The notes: generated from the sequence alone by a model not told the origin. A stretch of DNA of 64,000 bases from Deltaproteobacteria bacterium (GCA_040223695.1 JAVKFU010000018.1:558001-622000), one strand, 5' to 3'; numbered from the stretch's first letter, positions 44,508 to 51,951 are shown. Translations and numbers: made by a program.

Positions 44508-44939
44508 ATGTATCTGAAAATCATTCTTGCAGTGCTGATTATAGCTTTTATCGGGGCGCAGTTCGTGCCTGTGGAGAAGACTAACCCGCCCGTCGCAGGG
44601 GAGATCGAAGCGCCTGTTGAAGTGAGCGAGATACTGAAACGCTCATGCTACGACTGCCATTCGAACGAGACCGTGTGGCCGTGGTATTCCCGGATTGCGC
44701 CCGTATCCTGGCTCGTCGTTTGGGATGTGAACGAGGCGAGGGAGCATATGAATTTCACCGAGTGGAACAAGTATTCGCCTAAAAAGAAGGGGGAGAAGAT
44801 CGAGGAGATATGGGAAGAGGTAGAGAGCGGCGAGATGCCTCTCTGGTATTATGTGCCGCTTCACCCGGAGGTAAAGTTGTCCGCTGCCGACAAGGACCTG
44901 CTTCGTAAATGGACCGGGGCTGCCTCTGGGAATGACTAA
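44508..44939 (+). CDS. Haem-binding domain cytochrome
   Basis: 143 residues. A membrane-anchored or exported N terminus (YLKIILAVLIIAFIGAQFVP) precedes the haem-binding domain, where C47-x2-C50-H51 in SCYDCHSNETVWPWYSRIAPVSWLV is the c-type haem motif and the order (Trp-Pro-Trp-Tyr, then AREHMNFTEW, then EVESGEMPLWYYVPLHPE) is that of the Haem_bd family. The protein should carry one haem c in the periplasm. Family role is not well known, probably electron transfer or signalling. Confidence 0.88.
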   Translation: MYLKIILAVLIIAFIGAQFVPVEKTNPPVAGEIEAPVEVSEILKRSCYDCHSNETVWPWYSRIAPVSWLVVWDVNEAREHMNFTEWNKYSPKKKGEKIEEIWEEVESGEMPLWYYVPLHPEVKLSAADKDLLRKWTGAASGND

Positions 44940-45114
44940 TCTCCTGGCTAAAAATCGATTTAATCCTAACTCCTTCCTTACTCAAACCCGTATTTCGGTG
45001 CGATTCTTGCTGCTTGGCTGAGCAGTATGTAAAAAACCGGGGTGAGCGCTGATTCCGCGCCGCGTAAAGCATGTGAGCGCGCGGAGAATGCGCGCTCACA
45101 GGTATTATCTTTGC

Positions 45115-45561
45115 CTATTGCTTCTTTTTATTATCCCATTTCTTTTTCATTTCTTCCTTGTGTTTTTGCTTCATTTCAACGAGCTTTGTAATCTGCTCAG
45201 GGGTCAGCACAGTTTTCACGTCCAGCTTCATGTCGAGCATGACCCTCTTCATTTTATACTTCGAGTCCCACATTACATCGAAAGCCTTTATCACGTCGGC
45301 CTTGCTCGAAGCCGGGTCGGACATTACTTTCTTGAACGCGGTTTTATTTTCCTTGAAAGTCTCCGCGGCTTTGTCGAGCGCCGGCGAGTATGTAGCCTCT
45401 ATTTCCTTTATTTGCGAGGTCTGCTCATCCGTAAGCTCGAGCTTCTTTACGGTAGCTTCGTCATTCCACCAATGCCCGTCTTTATGCCAGTGATGCCCGG
45501 CGTTGGCCGATGCGGAAAAGATAAGAAAAAGCAAAATCGGTAAAATCAAAAGTCTCTTCAT
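45115..45561 (-). CDS. Spy/CpxP-like periplasmic chaperone
   Basis: 148 residues. Signal peptide ends near SANA (22). The mature part is helical, with LTDEQTSQIKEIEATY and LTPEQITKLVEMKQKHKEEMKKK: two LTxEQ motifs, the family hallmark of Spy/CpxP. His residues (GHHWHKDGHWWND) at the new N terminus may bind metal. Such proteins prevent protein aggregation or sense metals in the periplasm. It reads away from the next gene, and no Cpx kinase is near. Confidence 0.85.
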   Translation of the reverse strand: MKRLLILPILLFLIFSASANAGHHWHKDGHWWNDEATVKKLELTDEQTSQIKEIEATYSPALDKAAETFKENKTAFKKVMSDPASSKADVIKAFDVMWDSKYKMKRVMLDMKLDVKTVLTPEQITKLVEMKQKHKEEMKKKWDNKKKQ

Positions 45562-45862
45562 TTAACTGCCTCCCGCTTATTTGGTTTGATCCTTTTAATA
45601 TATTAACATCCGCAGGCCGAAAAGGTTTCAAATATTAACGGAACTTTTCCGGTGATAATTACTAATGCGTAAAGTTCGGCTTGAGAATTAGACGGTTTTG
45701 CTTCACTCCAGCGAGTCGATGTTTATCCCCGTCCGCGTGTGCAATATTTTACAGATACGCCTGCTTAATATTAAACTCAATCAGGGCTCCGGTCGGTCTC
45801 TCGCCCCTGAGCCATAACCGTAACAGCCCCGCTTTACTATATATTTATTTTATGCGGCTAAC

Positions 45863-45878
45863 TGGTATGCAAATTGCT
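45863..45878 (+). promoter_or_regulatory. Sigma-54 promoter candidate
   Basis: TGGTATG-CAAA-TTGC-T fits the -24/-12 pattern with exact spacing. Expected start near 45889, 30 bases before the ATG at 45919. The rest of 45562-45862 shows no gene; TTAATATTAA at 45765-45774 is a possible activator site but differs from the palindromes at 49.7 kb. Confidence 0.6.
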
Positions 45879-45918
45879 GTTATAGTAATTTAAACAATAA
45901 AAATGGAGGTAAATTTTA

Positions 45919-46632
45919 ATGCGAAAATGGATAGGCAAATCATTTGCGCTATCATTTCTAGCTCTCGTATTTTTGTCCGCAGCTTGCGATGAAACCGATG
46001 ACATATTCGACGACGGGCCTTCAAACGAGCCCAATTTCACGGCCGAGGGGATCGGCGAGAATACTGCGATCGATATGTTCATAGAGATACTTGCGTCGAG
46101 GGACGACAGGGAGGTAAGCGGTGACGGAACCGTAATAATCGACGGAGAGGAGTTCGATATAGATGTAATCGGCGGGTTCCTGCCGACGGATTTCGACGGC
46201 GAGCCGCCCATACCCCAGACCAACAGCCTTTCTCCGATCGATATAGTATGCACGCCGAGATTTGCGGAGCTTGAGGTACGCCTGAACCCGGGCAACTTCA
46301 TAACCACCCTTACTATGAACGAATGCGAGAAGGACAATTCTGACATATTCGTCGATAACGGAGTGGTATTCAACCCCTGTAACGACGACGAGCCTGTTGA
46401 TGACATTCAGGCTTTTAACGGGGTGTGCCTTGAGGATCCTGATTTGGGGGTCGAGTTCGGCAGGGACACGATGGTGCTCGGCGAGTTTGACGGAATGTGC
46501 GGCCCTGAATCGCCCTGCATAGTGCCGAGAGACGTCCTTATATTCGTCCCGGCTTTTAACGATGACCTCGATTTCGACGAATTAGAAGATGATATAGACG
46601 ATATAGAAGACGAAATCGATGAAGCGTTTTAA
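45919..46632 (+). CDS. Acidic exported lipoprotein
   Basis: 237 residues. GGAGGT precedes the ATG. Signal ends in the lipobox LSAAC. The mature part is strikingly acidic (DETDDIFDDGPSNEPN at the start; DDLDFDELEDDIDDIEDEIDEAF at the end), so it may bind cations or be a flexible tether. Five further Cys occur in VCTPRF, NECEKD, NPCNDD, GVCLED, MCGPESPC contexts. A segment (VSGDGTVIIDGEEFDIDVIGGFLP) looks like a beta domain. No family recognised. The promoter is a sigma-54 candidate. A strong terminator follows. Confidence 0.78.
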   Translation: MRKWIGKSFALSFLALVFLSAACDETDDIFDDGPSNEPNFTAEGIGENTAIDMFIEILASRDDREVSGDGTVIIDGEEFDIDVIGGFLPTDFDGEPPIPQTNSLSPIDIVCTPRFAELEVRLNPGNFITTLTMNECEKDNSDIFVDNGVVFNPCNDDEPVDDIQAFNGVCLEDPDLGVEFGRDTMVLGEFDGMCGPESPCIVPRDVLIFVPAFNDDLDFDELEDDIDDIEDEIDEAF

Positions 46633-46672
46633 ACATTGAAAAGCGTTTACATTTAAGAGAAGTCGGATAATG

Positions 46673-46712
46673 CTCCTCCCTCCCTTCCATCCGGGAGGGA
46701 GGAGATTTTTTT
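46673..46712 (+). terminator. Rho-independent terminator
   Basis: CTCCTCCCTCCC (46673-46684) and GGGAGGGAGGAG (46693-46704) make a perfect 12-bp stem with an eight-base loop, followed by a T-run. It ends the acidic lipoprotein unit. Confidence 0.88.
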
Positions 46713-46739
46713 AGCGTCTCGGAAAGGGACCTTAAACCG

Positions 46740-47024
46740 AAAGGCACCGTTCCGCATTTTTACAGACTTAAAAGTCCCCGTTCGTTCTGGTAGTGAGCTT
46801 GTTGAACTGTAGGAGCATGCCCCCCATTCCCCGTCATTGCGAAGGGGCGGCTTGTCCCGGCGAAGCCGGAAGCCCATGCGACAATCCCGTCTTCGTCTTT
46901 TTTACTTCCCCCTTAGAAAAAGAAACGGTTCCGAATGCATGAGGAATCGGACATCCTTGAAAAGAAGGCAACAGGCCAAATAAAGCTAAGGCACTAGGTT
47001 GCAATAACCAAATCAAGGAGGATT
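46740..47024. repeat. Intergenic repeats
   Basis: A divergent type A copy (about 46776-46808) and a type B copy (about 46833-46885, CATTGCGAAGGGGCGGCTTGTCC...) with no gene in between. Confidence 0.6.
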
Positions 47025-47699
47025 TTAGCCAACGGGACGAATGCACTCCTCGCCCCGGTTTTTGTAGGAGTTCACGTAAGTCGAGACTTCATAGTATTCC
47101 ATCCCGTCCGAAGGAAAGGGCGCGAGCAGCGGCATCAAGTCGTCCGGGTCTTTTAGCTCCGGGTCGAGCCATACGGCCTCGTCCTTCTCGCGCAGTATTA
47201 CGGGCATCCTGTCGTGTACGGGCTCCATCAGCTCGTTAGCCCCGGTCGTGATGATGGTGAAGGAGTGAAGCTCGTCTTCCTTCCCATGTTGCCACACCGC
47301 CCAGAGACCGGCGAAGGCGAAGAGCGTACTGTCTCTAAGTCTGAAGAAGTAGGGTATCCTCGTCTTTTTATCCGGTTTTTTCCATTCGTAGAACCCGGAG
47401 GCGGGCACCAGACAGCGCGTTTTCCTGAGCGGCTCCCTGAAGCTCGCTTTTTCCGACACGGTCTCGGCCCGGGCGTTTATCATCCTGTAGCCGCCCTTGG
47501 CGTCCCGGGCCCAGGGGGGTACAAGCCCCCAGCGCATCATCCCGAGCACGCGCCTGTCGCACTCAACTGTGATCACGGGGCAGTCCTGCGAGGGGGCGAT
47601 GTTGTATTCGGGCTTTAGGAGAAACCCTTCCGGGTCTTCAAAACCGAAGCGTCCCTGGAGGCTGTCTTTATCCTTGGTCCGCGCGAATCTTCCACACAT
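47025..47699 (-). CDS. SRAP (HMCES/YedK-like) DNA-protein crosslink sensor
   Basis: 224 residues. It starts MCGRFA, so after Met removal Cys2 is the nucleophile that forms a thiazolidine link to abasic DNA. Other conserved active residues: N75, R77 and E79 in INARAET, E105 in SGFYEW, and H162 in VHDRMPVIL. The order of blocks matches the SOS response-associated peptidase family. It shields abasic sites in single-stranded DNA and helps repair. No LexA box visible nearby, so SOS control is not shown. Confidence 0.92.
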   Translation of the reverse strand: MCGRFARTKDKDSLQGRFGFEDPEGFLLKPEYNIAPSQDCPVITVECDRRVLGMMRWGLVPPWARDAKGGYRMINARAETVSEKASFREPLRKTRCLVPASGFYEWKKPDKKTRIPYFFRLRDSTLFAFAGLWAVWQHGKEDELHSFTIITTGANELMEPVHDRMPVILREKDEAVWLDPELKDPDDLMPLLAPFPSDGMEYYEVSTYVNSYKNRGEECIRPVG

Positions 47700-47821
47700 T
47701 TTTTATTTCCGAACTCCGTATGGGCATGTATCCCCCTCCGGCTGAGATACATCCATGAATCTAAATATAGCATGTCTCCCCCGCGTCAGGGAGGGGAGAT
47801 TGAACGGATAAGCGCTGAAGG

Positions 47822-48472
47822 TCAGCCGTCCTCCTGCCCGCCGCTCTGATTCGTCCGGAACTCCAGCTCTTCCCTGCTCGTGTATATTATGGCTAGATAG
47901 CACTGTGATTGCTGCCCGTTCAGGAGAAGATTGATAACGGTGTCGGGCAGGACCCACTGCGCGCCGTACACAATGTCGCCTCTGCACACGGCGTCTCCTT
48001 TGTTTTCGTCGTTGATTACCGCATTGGGGTTTAAATTCTTCTCGATGTCTTTCCGGGGCGCGCCGTTTGCTTCGATAAGTATTTTCTTGAGCTTGTTGTA
48101 ACGTTCCGGATATTCGTTCTTGTCCCTTATCTGCTGATTCAGTACGAAGCCGCCGCGGACTAGTTTATCGTCCCTGAATTTGTAAGTTATTAACATCAGC
48201 ATCTTCTCTACGACGCCTTTGTATTCGAGCGTGTCATCATCTTCGTACACCGGCTCGTTCCGCTCGGTGGCCATGACTTCCTCCCTTGTCGCCCCCCAGT
48301 CGGATCCCCTGAAATCGTACTCTTTTACTTCAGGACCGGGTGTGGGGCCCGGGCTTTCCAGCTCTGCGGTATCCCCCGGGGGCGCGTTCCGGGTTTCTTT
48401 GCCGTTGTCATTGCATGCAGCGGCGAGCAGGCTGAAAATCATCACAAATGTTATTAGCAGATGGTTCTTCAA
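47822..48472 (-). CDS. Lipoprotein of the FR-x3-WG family (paralogue 1)
   Basis: 216 residues, TTG start at 48472 after GGAGGAAAAAGGG. Lipobox AAAC at residue 20. After a Pro-rich linker the domain starts with YDFRGSDWGATREEVMATE, which closely matches the proteins at 52907-53584 and 60873-61478. It continues KFRDDKLVRGGFVL, RYNKLKKILIEANGAP and WVLPDTVINLLLN, ending with YLAIIYTSREELE. No database family recognised, but the shared order points to an extracytoplasmic domain of about 170 residues. Function unknown. Confidence 0.78.
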   Translation of the reverse strand: MKNHLLITFVMIFSLLAAACNDNGKETRNAPPGDTAELESPGPTPGPEVKEYDFRGSDWGATREEVMATERNEPVYEDDDTLEYKGVVEKMLMLITYKFRDDKLVRGGFVLNQQIRDKNEYPERYNKLKKILIEANGAPRKDIEKNLNPNAVINDENKGDAVCRGDIVYGAQWVLPDTVINLLLNGQQSQCYLAIIYTSREELEFRTNQSGGQEDG

Positions 48473-49082
48473 ACCCTTTTTCCTCCTTATGGATATGGAA
48501 AATTGCGAATAGTCTACCTGAATGCGGGTGCTTTTCGCGGGAAAATTTCCCGGGCTTTAAAATTTTCATCCGAATACCGGTTCGGTTACGTAGTAACGAT
48601 TAAAGCGATGAATAAGGCTGAGGACGGATAATTCAGGCATCCTTCCGGGACCGGGGATAAAAGGTTGATGAAGGAGAAGGGGAATCTCTACCGCTCAGGC
48701 GGGATAAATCAGCTGTGCCCGGCCGGGGGGATGCCTCTTCATTGTCCGGGCATTGCTGGCCGGCCCCGCTTTGAGGAAGGAGCGCCACAAACCGCTTGAG
48801 GCGACGGGGATTGCAAAATGAGTAATTTAATATTTCCTTTAATGAGTTTATAAGCCCGTCAGACTTTCCGCCCCGGCATAAACGGTCCCTCTTGCTCTCA
48901 AGATATCTCCGATCCCCCCATCTCCGCCACTCAAAGCGGGAATTCGTCATACGCTCCCGGATAGCGGGGTGAGAAACCGTAGATGCACCGAGCGTATTTA
49001 AGAAATACCGCCTGAAATAATAAGTGATTTCGGTCCCTTTATCTGTTATTCTTTAAAAAGTATTATTCGAGGGGGTGACAAG
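48473..49082. other. Intergenic region with GC-rich hairpin
   Basis: About 48655-48800 is GC-rich and able to fold: TGCCCGG (48716-48722) with CCGGGCA (48746-48752), and GGCCGG with CCGGCC (about 48721 and 48761). A short palindrome GTTACgtaGTAAC lies at 48585-48597. The frame at 48633-48950 (-) runs through the hairpin and looks spurious. A structured RNA or a decayed repeat is possible. Confidence 0.4.
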
Positions 49083-49397
49083 ATGAAAATCCTGGTTCTG
49101 TTTCTGCTTGGCGTTTTGCTCTCGATTCTTCCGGGCGCCGGCATGGCGGCCGCGGACGATGTTCTCGAAAAGTTCCTGACCCCCAAGGGTGCTGACGACA
49201 GGTCAAACAGGGTGTATCCGGGGTACGACTTCGAGGACGTCATATTCACCCGCGAATACTTTTACTCTCTGGAGGAAGGCACCAGGCAGTTAAGGCGCTC
49301 CACCACAGGCCCCTGGAAATATATGGACCTTGATCTAACGCCTGCAAAGCCCGAAGATTCCTCGAATGAAGACTCCCTCCGGCCCGAAGGTGAATAA
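49083..49397 (+). CDS. Small exported protein
   Basis: 104 residues, ATG 49083 with GAGGGGGTGAC just upstream. Signal peptide ends near AAA-DD (residue 23). The mature part is polar, with VYPGYDFEDVIFTREYFYSLEEGTRQLRR in the middle and an acidic, Pro-rich C terminus. No motif or Cys. No family recognised. It is followed by the 1.9-kb sigma-54 island. Confidence 0.7.
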   Translation: MKILVLFLLGVLLSILPGAGMAAADDVLEKFLTPKGADDRSNRVYPGYDFEDVIFTREYFYSLEEGTRQLRRSTTGPWKYMDLDLTPAKPEDSSNEDSLRPEGE

Positions 49398-49710
49398 GTA
49401 TTTATTTCGAACCGCAGTTCACGGCCCGAAGAAGACCAGGTGAACGCTGAGTTCCACTTTTCAGACTCCCGTCTCCGAAACACTTGGCAAGCCTCTTTTT
49501 AAGCTCGTGTAAAATAAGGTTTTATTAATTCTTTTCTACCCACCGGGAAGTCCACATTACCTCCATTTTGCAAGTTGTCTTTACCGGGTTTGGAAATTAC
49601 GGACTGCTTCCGAATAGTGCGCGGTTCTTGGGCGGAAATCAGAAATACCTCCGTTCATAACCGGCCTGCGCAGGATTTGTATCACGAATAGTACAAAAAC
49701 CCCCGTATAG

Positions 49711-49728
49711 ACTACGATATATCGTAGT
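49711..49728. promoter_or_regulatory. Palindromic activator site 1 (UAS)
   Basis: ACTACGATATATCGTAGT, a perfect 18-bp palindrome whose centre lies about 131 bp before the predicted start of the sigma-54 promoter at 49824. The core 16 bases recur at 50241. Confidence 0.7.
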
Positions 49729-49823
49729 TTTGTTTTTAGCTCCTCCCTGAGCCTCCCTCGGAAAGAAATATTTATACAGTATTAACAGATAACTAGGGCT
49801 TTTTTTTGTTTGTAATCTCCTTA

Positions 49824-49839
49824 TGGTACGAATATTGCC
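49824..49839 (+). promoter_or_regulatory. Sigma-54 promoter candidate 1
   Basis: TGGTACG-AATA-TTGC fits the consensus with exact spacing. Expected start near 49850. A matching palindrome lies upstream at 49711. Confidence 0.75.
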
Positions 49840-49875
49840 ATAGTAGTTATATAGATTGCCATAGTAATTATAGAG
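49834..49875. repeat. Two 21-bp tandem copies at the sigma-54 start
   Basis: ATTGCCATAGTAGTTATATAG (49834-49854) and a second copy (49855-49875) differing at two positions near the end. The first copy includes the -12 element. Confidence 0.7.
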
Positions 49876-50112
49876 AATAAGGTTGATAAAGCCTGACTGG
49901 AGATTGAGTAATTAAATAACCGGAATTAACATGGAGCCGATTGAACGACTTGATAGTTTAAGGTACTTATGACACTACAGCGATGCGGGGTTAAGCATCA
50001 GTTGATTCTGGTTTTTTCACCTTCTAATAATGAAAGTAATCGGATTGCCCGATAAATCCCGGATTCTTCCTCTCCCCTCTTTCCATGTTGGAAGCGGGGG
50101 GAGGGGGATTTT
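49850..50112 (+). ncRNA. Candidate sigma-54-dependent sRNA
   Basis: About 260 bases from the predicted start at 49850 to a GC-rich terminator. No ORF with a ribosome site: the longest frames are 13 and 29 codons. Internal hairpin GATGC-ggggttaa-GCATC at 49982-49999. The unit has its own promoter, its own terminator and no coding potential, the outline of a small regulatory RNA. No family match can be made by eye. Confidence 0.5.
50069..50112 (+). terminator. Terminator of the sRNA candidate
   Basis: CCTCTCCCCTCTTTCC (50069-50084) pairs with GGAAGCGGGGGGAGGGG (50090-50106) with one bulge and some GU pairs; GATTTT follows. Confidence 0.6.
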
Positions 50113-50240
50113 CAGTTAATACTGATTATAGATAATTGTTGATAAATCGAGGGTATAATTCAACATCTATTATAAAAACTTATAATTTTGTAAAATATTT
50201 TACCTTACCGCTTCTAAAGCTGCATGTTATTTCGTAGAAT

Positions 50241-50256
50241 CTACGATATATCGTAG
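50241..50256. promoter_or_regulatory. Palindromic activator site 2 (UAS)
   Basis: CTACGATATATCGTAG, identical to the core of the site at 49711, with its centre about 132 bp before the predicted start of the sigma-54 promoter at 50355. Confidence 0.7.
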
Positions 50257-50354
50257 TTTTTAAACTCTGAGTTGTGTTCTACGTTGTTTATAAAACGAGA
50301 TAACTATAATACTATCAGTAACTTGGATATAAATGTAGTAGTTGTTTGACAATA

Positions 50355-50370
50355 TGGCACAATTTTTGCT
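50355..50370 (+). promoter_or_regulatory. Sigma-54 promoter candidate 2
   Basis: TGGCAC-A-ATTT-TTGC-T fits the consensus with exact spacing. Expected start near 50381. The leader to 50493 can fold: ACCGG-ca-CCGGT (about 50387-50398) and CTTACT...AGTAAG (about 50409-50430). Confidence 0.78.
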
Positions 50371-50493
50371 CATATATTACTTGTGACCGGCACCGGTTTA
50401 TCGTTGCTTACTTAAAACGGTCAGTAAGTAAGACCGGGGCGCAATTTTGTTTGAGCGGTCACGGAACAGAGTTTTAAAATTGCAGGAGGGGAA

Positions 50494-50649
50494 ATGGTAG
50501 CCTCGTATTGCTATCGGAAGTCTGACTCGTTTCACTGTTCCATAAATCAGGATTTTAAAAATAGATTATCGGGACTATATAAAACCAACCTGCTCCGGGT
50601 AACCGCCAGTGCGGCCCGGCTTCAATTATCCGAATTGTTAATAGATTAG
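50494..50649 (+). CDS. Candidate 51-residue protein in the sigma-54 unit
   Basis: GGAGGGG ends six bases before ATG. The product starts MVASYCYRKS and ends LSELLID, with two Cys (residues 6 and 15), several Lys/Arg and a Leu-rich C-terminal half. It lies 113 bases after the predicted sigma-54 start, the only ORF in the unit with a good ribosome site. No family recognised; it could be a small regulator or toxin-like peptide, or a chance frame in a non-coding RNA. Confidence 0.5.
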   Translation: MVASYCYRKSDSFHCSINQDFKNRLSGLYKTNLLRVTASAARLQLSELLID

Positions 50650-50662
50650 TAGCCCCTACTAC

Positions 50663-50725
50663 AACCTCCCTCCTCTTACCCTTATCCTTTACCAGGATCA
50701 AGAACGGTAAGAGGTGTGGAGGGTT
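50663..50725 (+). other. Nested hairpin after the 51-residue ORF
   Basis: AACCTCCctcCTCTTACC (50663-50680) pairs with GGTAAGAGgtgtGGAGGGTT (50706-50725); inside it ATCCT-ttacc-AGGAT (50684-50698) forms a second hairpin. It may end or stabilise the transcript. Confidence 0.5.
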
Positions 50726-50876
50726 ATTGAGGAAGGCGAGGGGAAGAAATCAACAGGAACTCCCCTGCCGCAAAAGAGAAAATTCCTTCTTAGCCATCAC
50801 GGGACCGCGCTAGCGTCGTGGCGCTCTCTCTCCTTTTACCCGCAGTACGGATTTACATTATAGTATCACGTTATCC

Positions 50877-50904
50877 TTTACACAGGCGGTTCTGCCACTA
50901 TAAA
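50877..50904 (+). promoter_or_regulatory. Sigma-70 promoter candidate
   Basis: TTTACA (50877-50882), 16-bp spacer, TATAAA (50899-50904). Start near 50911. Confidence 0.5.
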
Positions 50905-50910
50905 GAAAGC

Positions 50911-51010
50911 TATGCTAATACGGCAAAATGTGTATAATAAATATTGAATATCCCCTTCTCAACCCTCGACCCTCGCTGTTTGTAGTTAAGGGGGGGCGGG
51001 GGTTTTTTTT
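50911..51010 (+). ncRNA. Candidate 100-base sRNA
   Basis: Between the promoter at 50877 and a strong terminator at 50963-51010 there are about 50 bases without an ORF, then the terminator hairpin. The outline of a short sRNA; no partner can be named. Confidence 0.4.
50963..51010 (+). terminator. Strong rho-independent terminator
   Basis: CCCTCGACCCTC (50963-50974) pairs with GGGGGGCGGGGG (50991-51002) with one mismatch and two GU pairs, then eight T. Confidence 0.8.
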
Positions 51011-51079
51011 ATCCTCAAAGCGCGGGTGAATATCGTACCAGCGGCCATTTATCGCGCCGCCGCTTCCGGAGTGGAGGGC

Positions 51080-51300
51080 CGGACGCTTCGCCCCTGTCTC
51101 CAATTAGTCATGGCGAGGGGGCGACTTGTCCCGGCGTACTCAAAAGACGAAGCCGAAAGCCCCTGCGGCAATCTCGTCTTTAAACCCGTTCGTCCTTCGA
51201 CTACACACTCCGTGTGCGCTCGGGATGAACTGTACATAACATTTACTCTTATTTGAGAATGGAGAGGATTATGATGGGGGTTGTCTTGGCGGCGGAGTCT
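51080..51300. repeat. Intergenic repeats
   Basis: Type B copy at about 51107-51178, type A with CACACTccgTGTGCG insert at about 51184-51225, and the third copy of the TATTTGAGAATRGAGAGG block (about 51249-51270) with GGCGGCGGAGT. No gene. Confidence 0.7.
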
Positions 51301-51335
51301 GCGGGAATCGCAAAAGGAAGCTAAGTGTCTATAAG

Positions 51336-51647
51336 TCAGCTCATGGGAACCTTAAACATGTAGGGGGTTTTGCCCTGGGTATGTTCCCGGAAAAATCTGA
51401 TTATGTTCTTTTCGTAGAGATGGAGGAATCGGGAGACAATCTCGAAGCGGTTCGTGGTGAGAGGAGTGCGGCAGACGACTTCGAGCTCTCCGTCGTCGCT
51501 CAACTCCGCGTACATTTCGACCAGTGAATGTTTTGGCTCATTCTTGTGGCTCAGGTGAAACCGGCAAATTATATCGCCGCTCAGGACGAGGCTTATATCG
51601 TCAATGACCAGAATGAGGTCCCCGAGTCTGATGGATTTGTCCTGCAT
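51336..51647 (-). CDS. Hypothetical 103-residue protein
   Basis: ATG 51647 with GAGGA upstream. The product has a small beta-rich N-terminal half (IRLGDLILVIDDISLVLSGDIICRFHLSHK) and a helical C-terminal half (TTNRFEIVSRFLHLYEKNIIRFFREHTQ). No signal or membrane helix. It might be PilZ-like in outline but lacks the RxxxR...DxSxxG signature, so this is not claimed. No family recognised. Confidence 0.65.
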   Translation of the reverse strand: MQDKSIRLGDLILVIDDISLVLSGDIICRFHLSHKNEPKHSLVEMYAELSDDGELEVVCRTPLTTNRFEIVSRFLHLYEKNIIRFFREHTQGKTPYMFKVPMS

Positions 51648-51738
51648 TTTCTCGCGTCCTCTTCCCCGTTTTTTATTAACGCGCAGTGGGAAGCTTCTTA
51701 ACCTCTATATTATATTACAATTTCGCGTGAAGTGGTAA

Positions 51739-51873
51739 ATGGACGTTTGCGGCGGATTAAAAAAGGAATTATCGACGAGTCCGTTTGTTCAGCGGGTAAA
51801 AGATGCCATCCACCGGAGTGAGCCGCTTGAAATCTTCGATATCGGGCTTTTGCAGGATAAAGTCGGGGAATAG
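51739..51873 (+). CDS. Candidate 44-residue protein
   Basis: ATG 51739 to TAG 51873. The composition looks coding (SPFVQRVKDAIHRSEPLEIFDIGLL), but the ribosome site is weak. It is divergent from the 51647 gene and could be a remnant of a longer gene. Low confidence. Confidence 0.3.
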   Translation: MDVCGGLKKELSTSPFVQRVKDAIHRSEPLEIFDIGLLQDKVGE

Positions 51874-51951
51874 CTAGTTAATAGTGTCAGGTAGTTGAAA
51901 AGTCAGCGTGTCTCGTATATTTCGGGTGTCGGATGTTTTTCTATTTGCGGT

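Noticed and set aside
48633-48950. 105-codon - strand frame
   Set aside because: Crosses the GC-rich hairpin at 48.7 kb and has an odd composition.
50494-50520. Additional sigma-54 motif (TGGTAG...TTGC)
   Set aside because: The GG to GC distance is 14 rather than 12 bases.
51336-51647. PilZ domain in the 103-residue protein
   Set aside because: The RxxxR and DxSxxG signature is not found.
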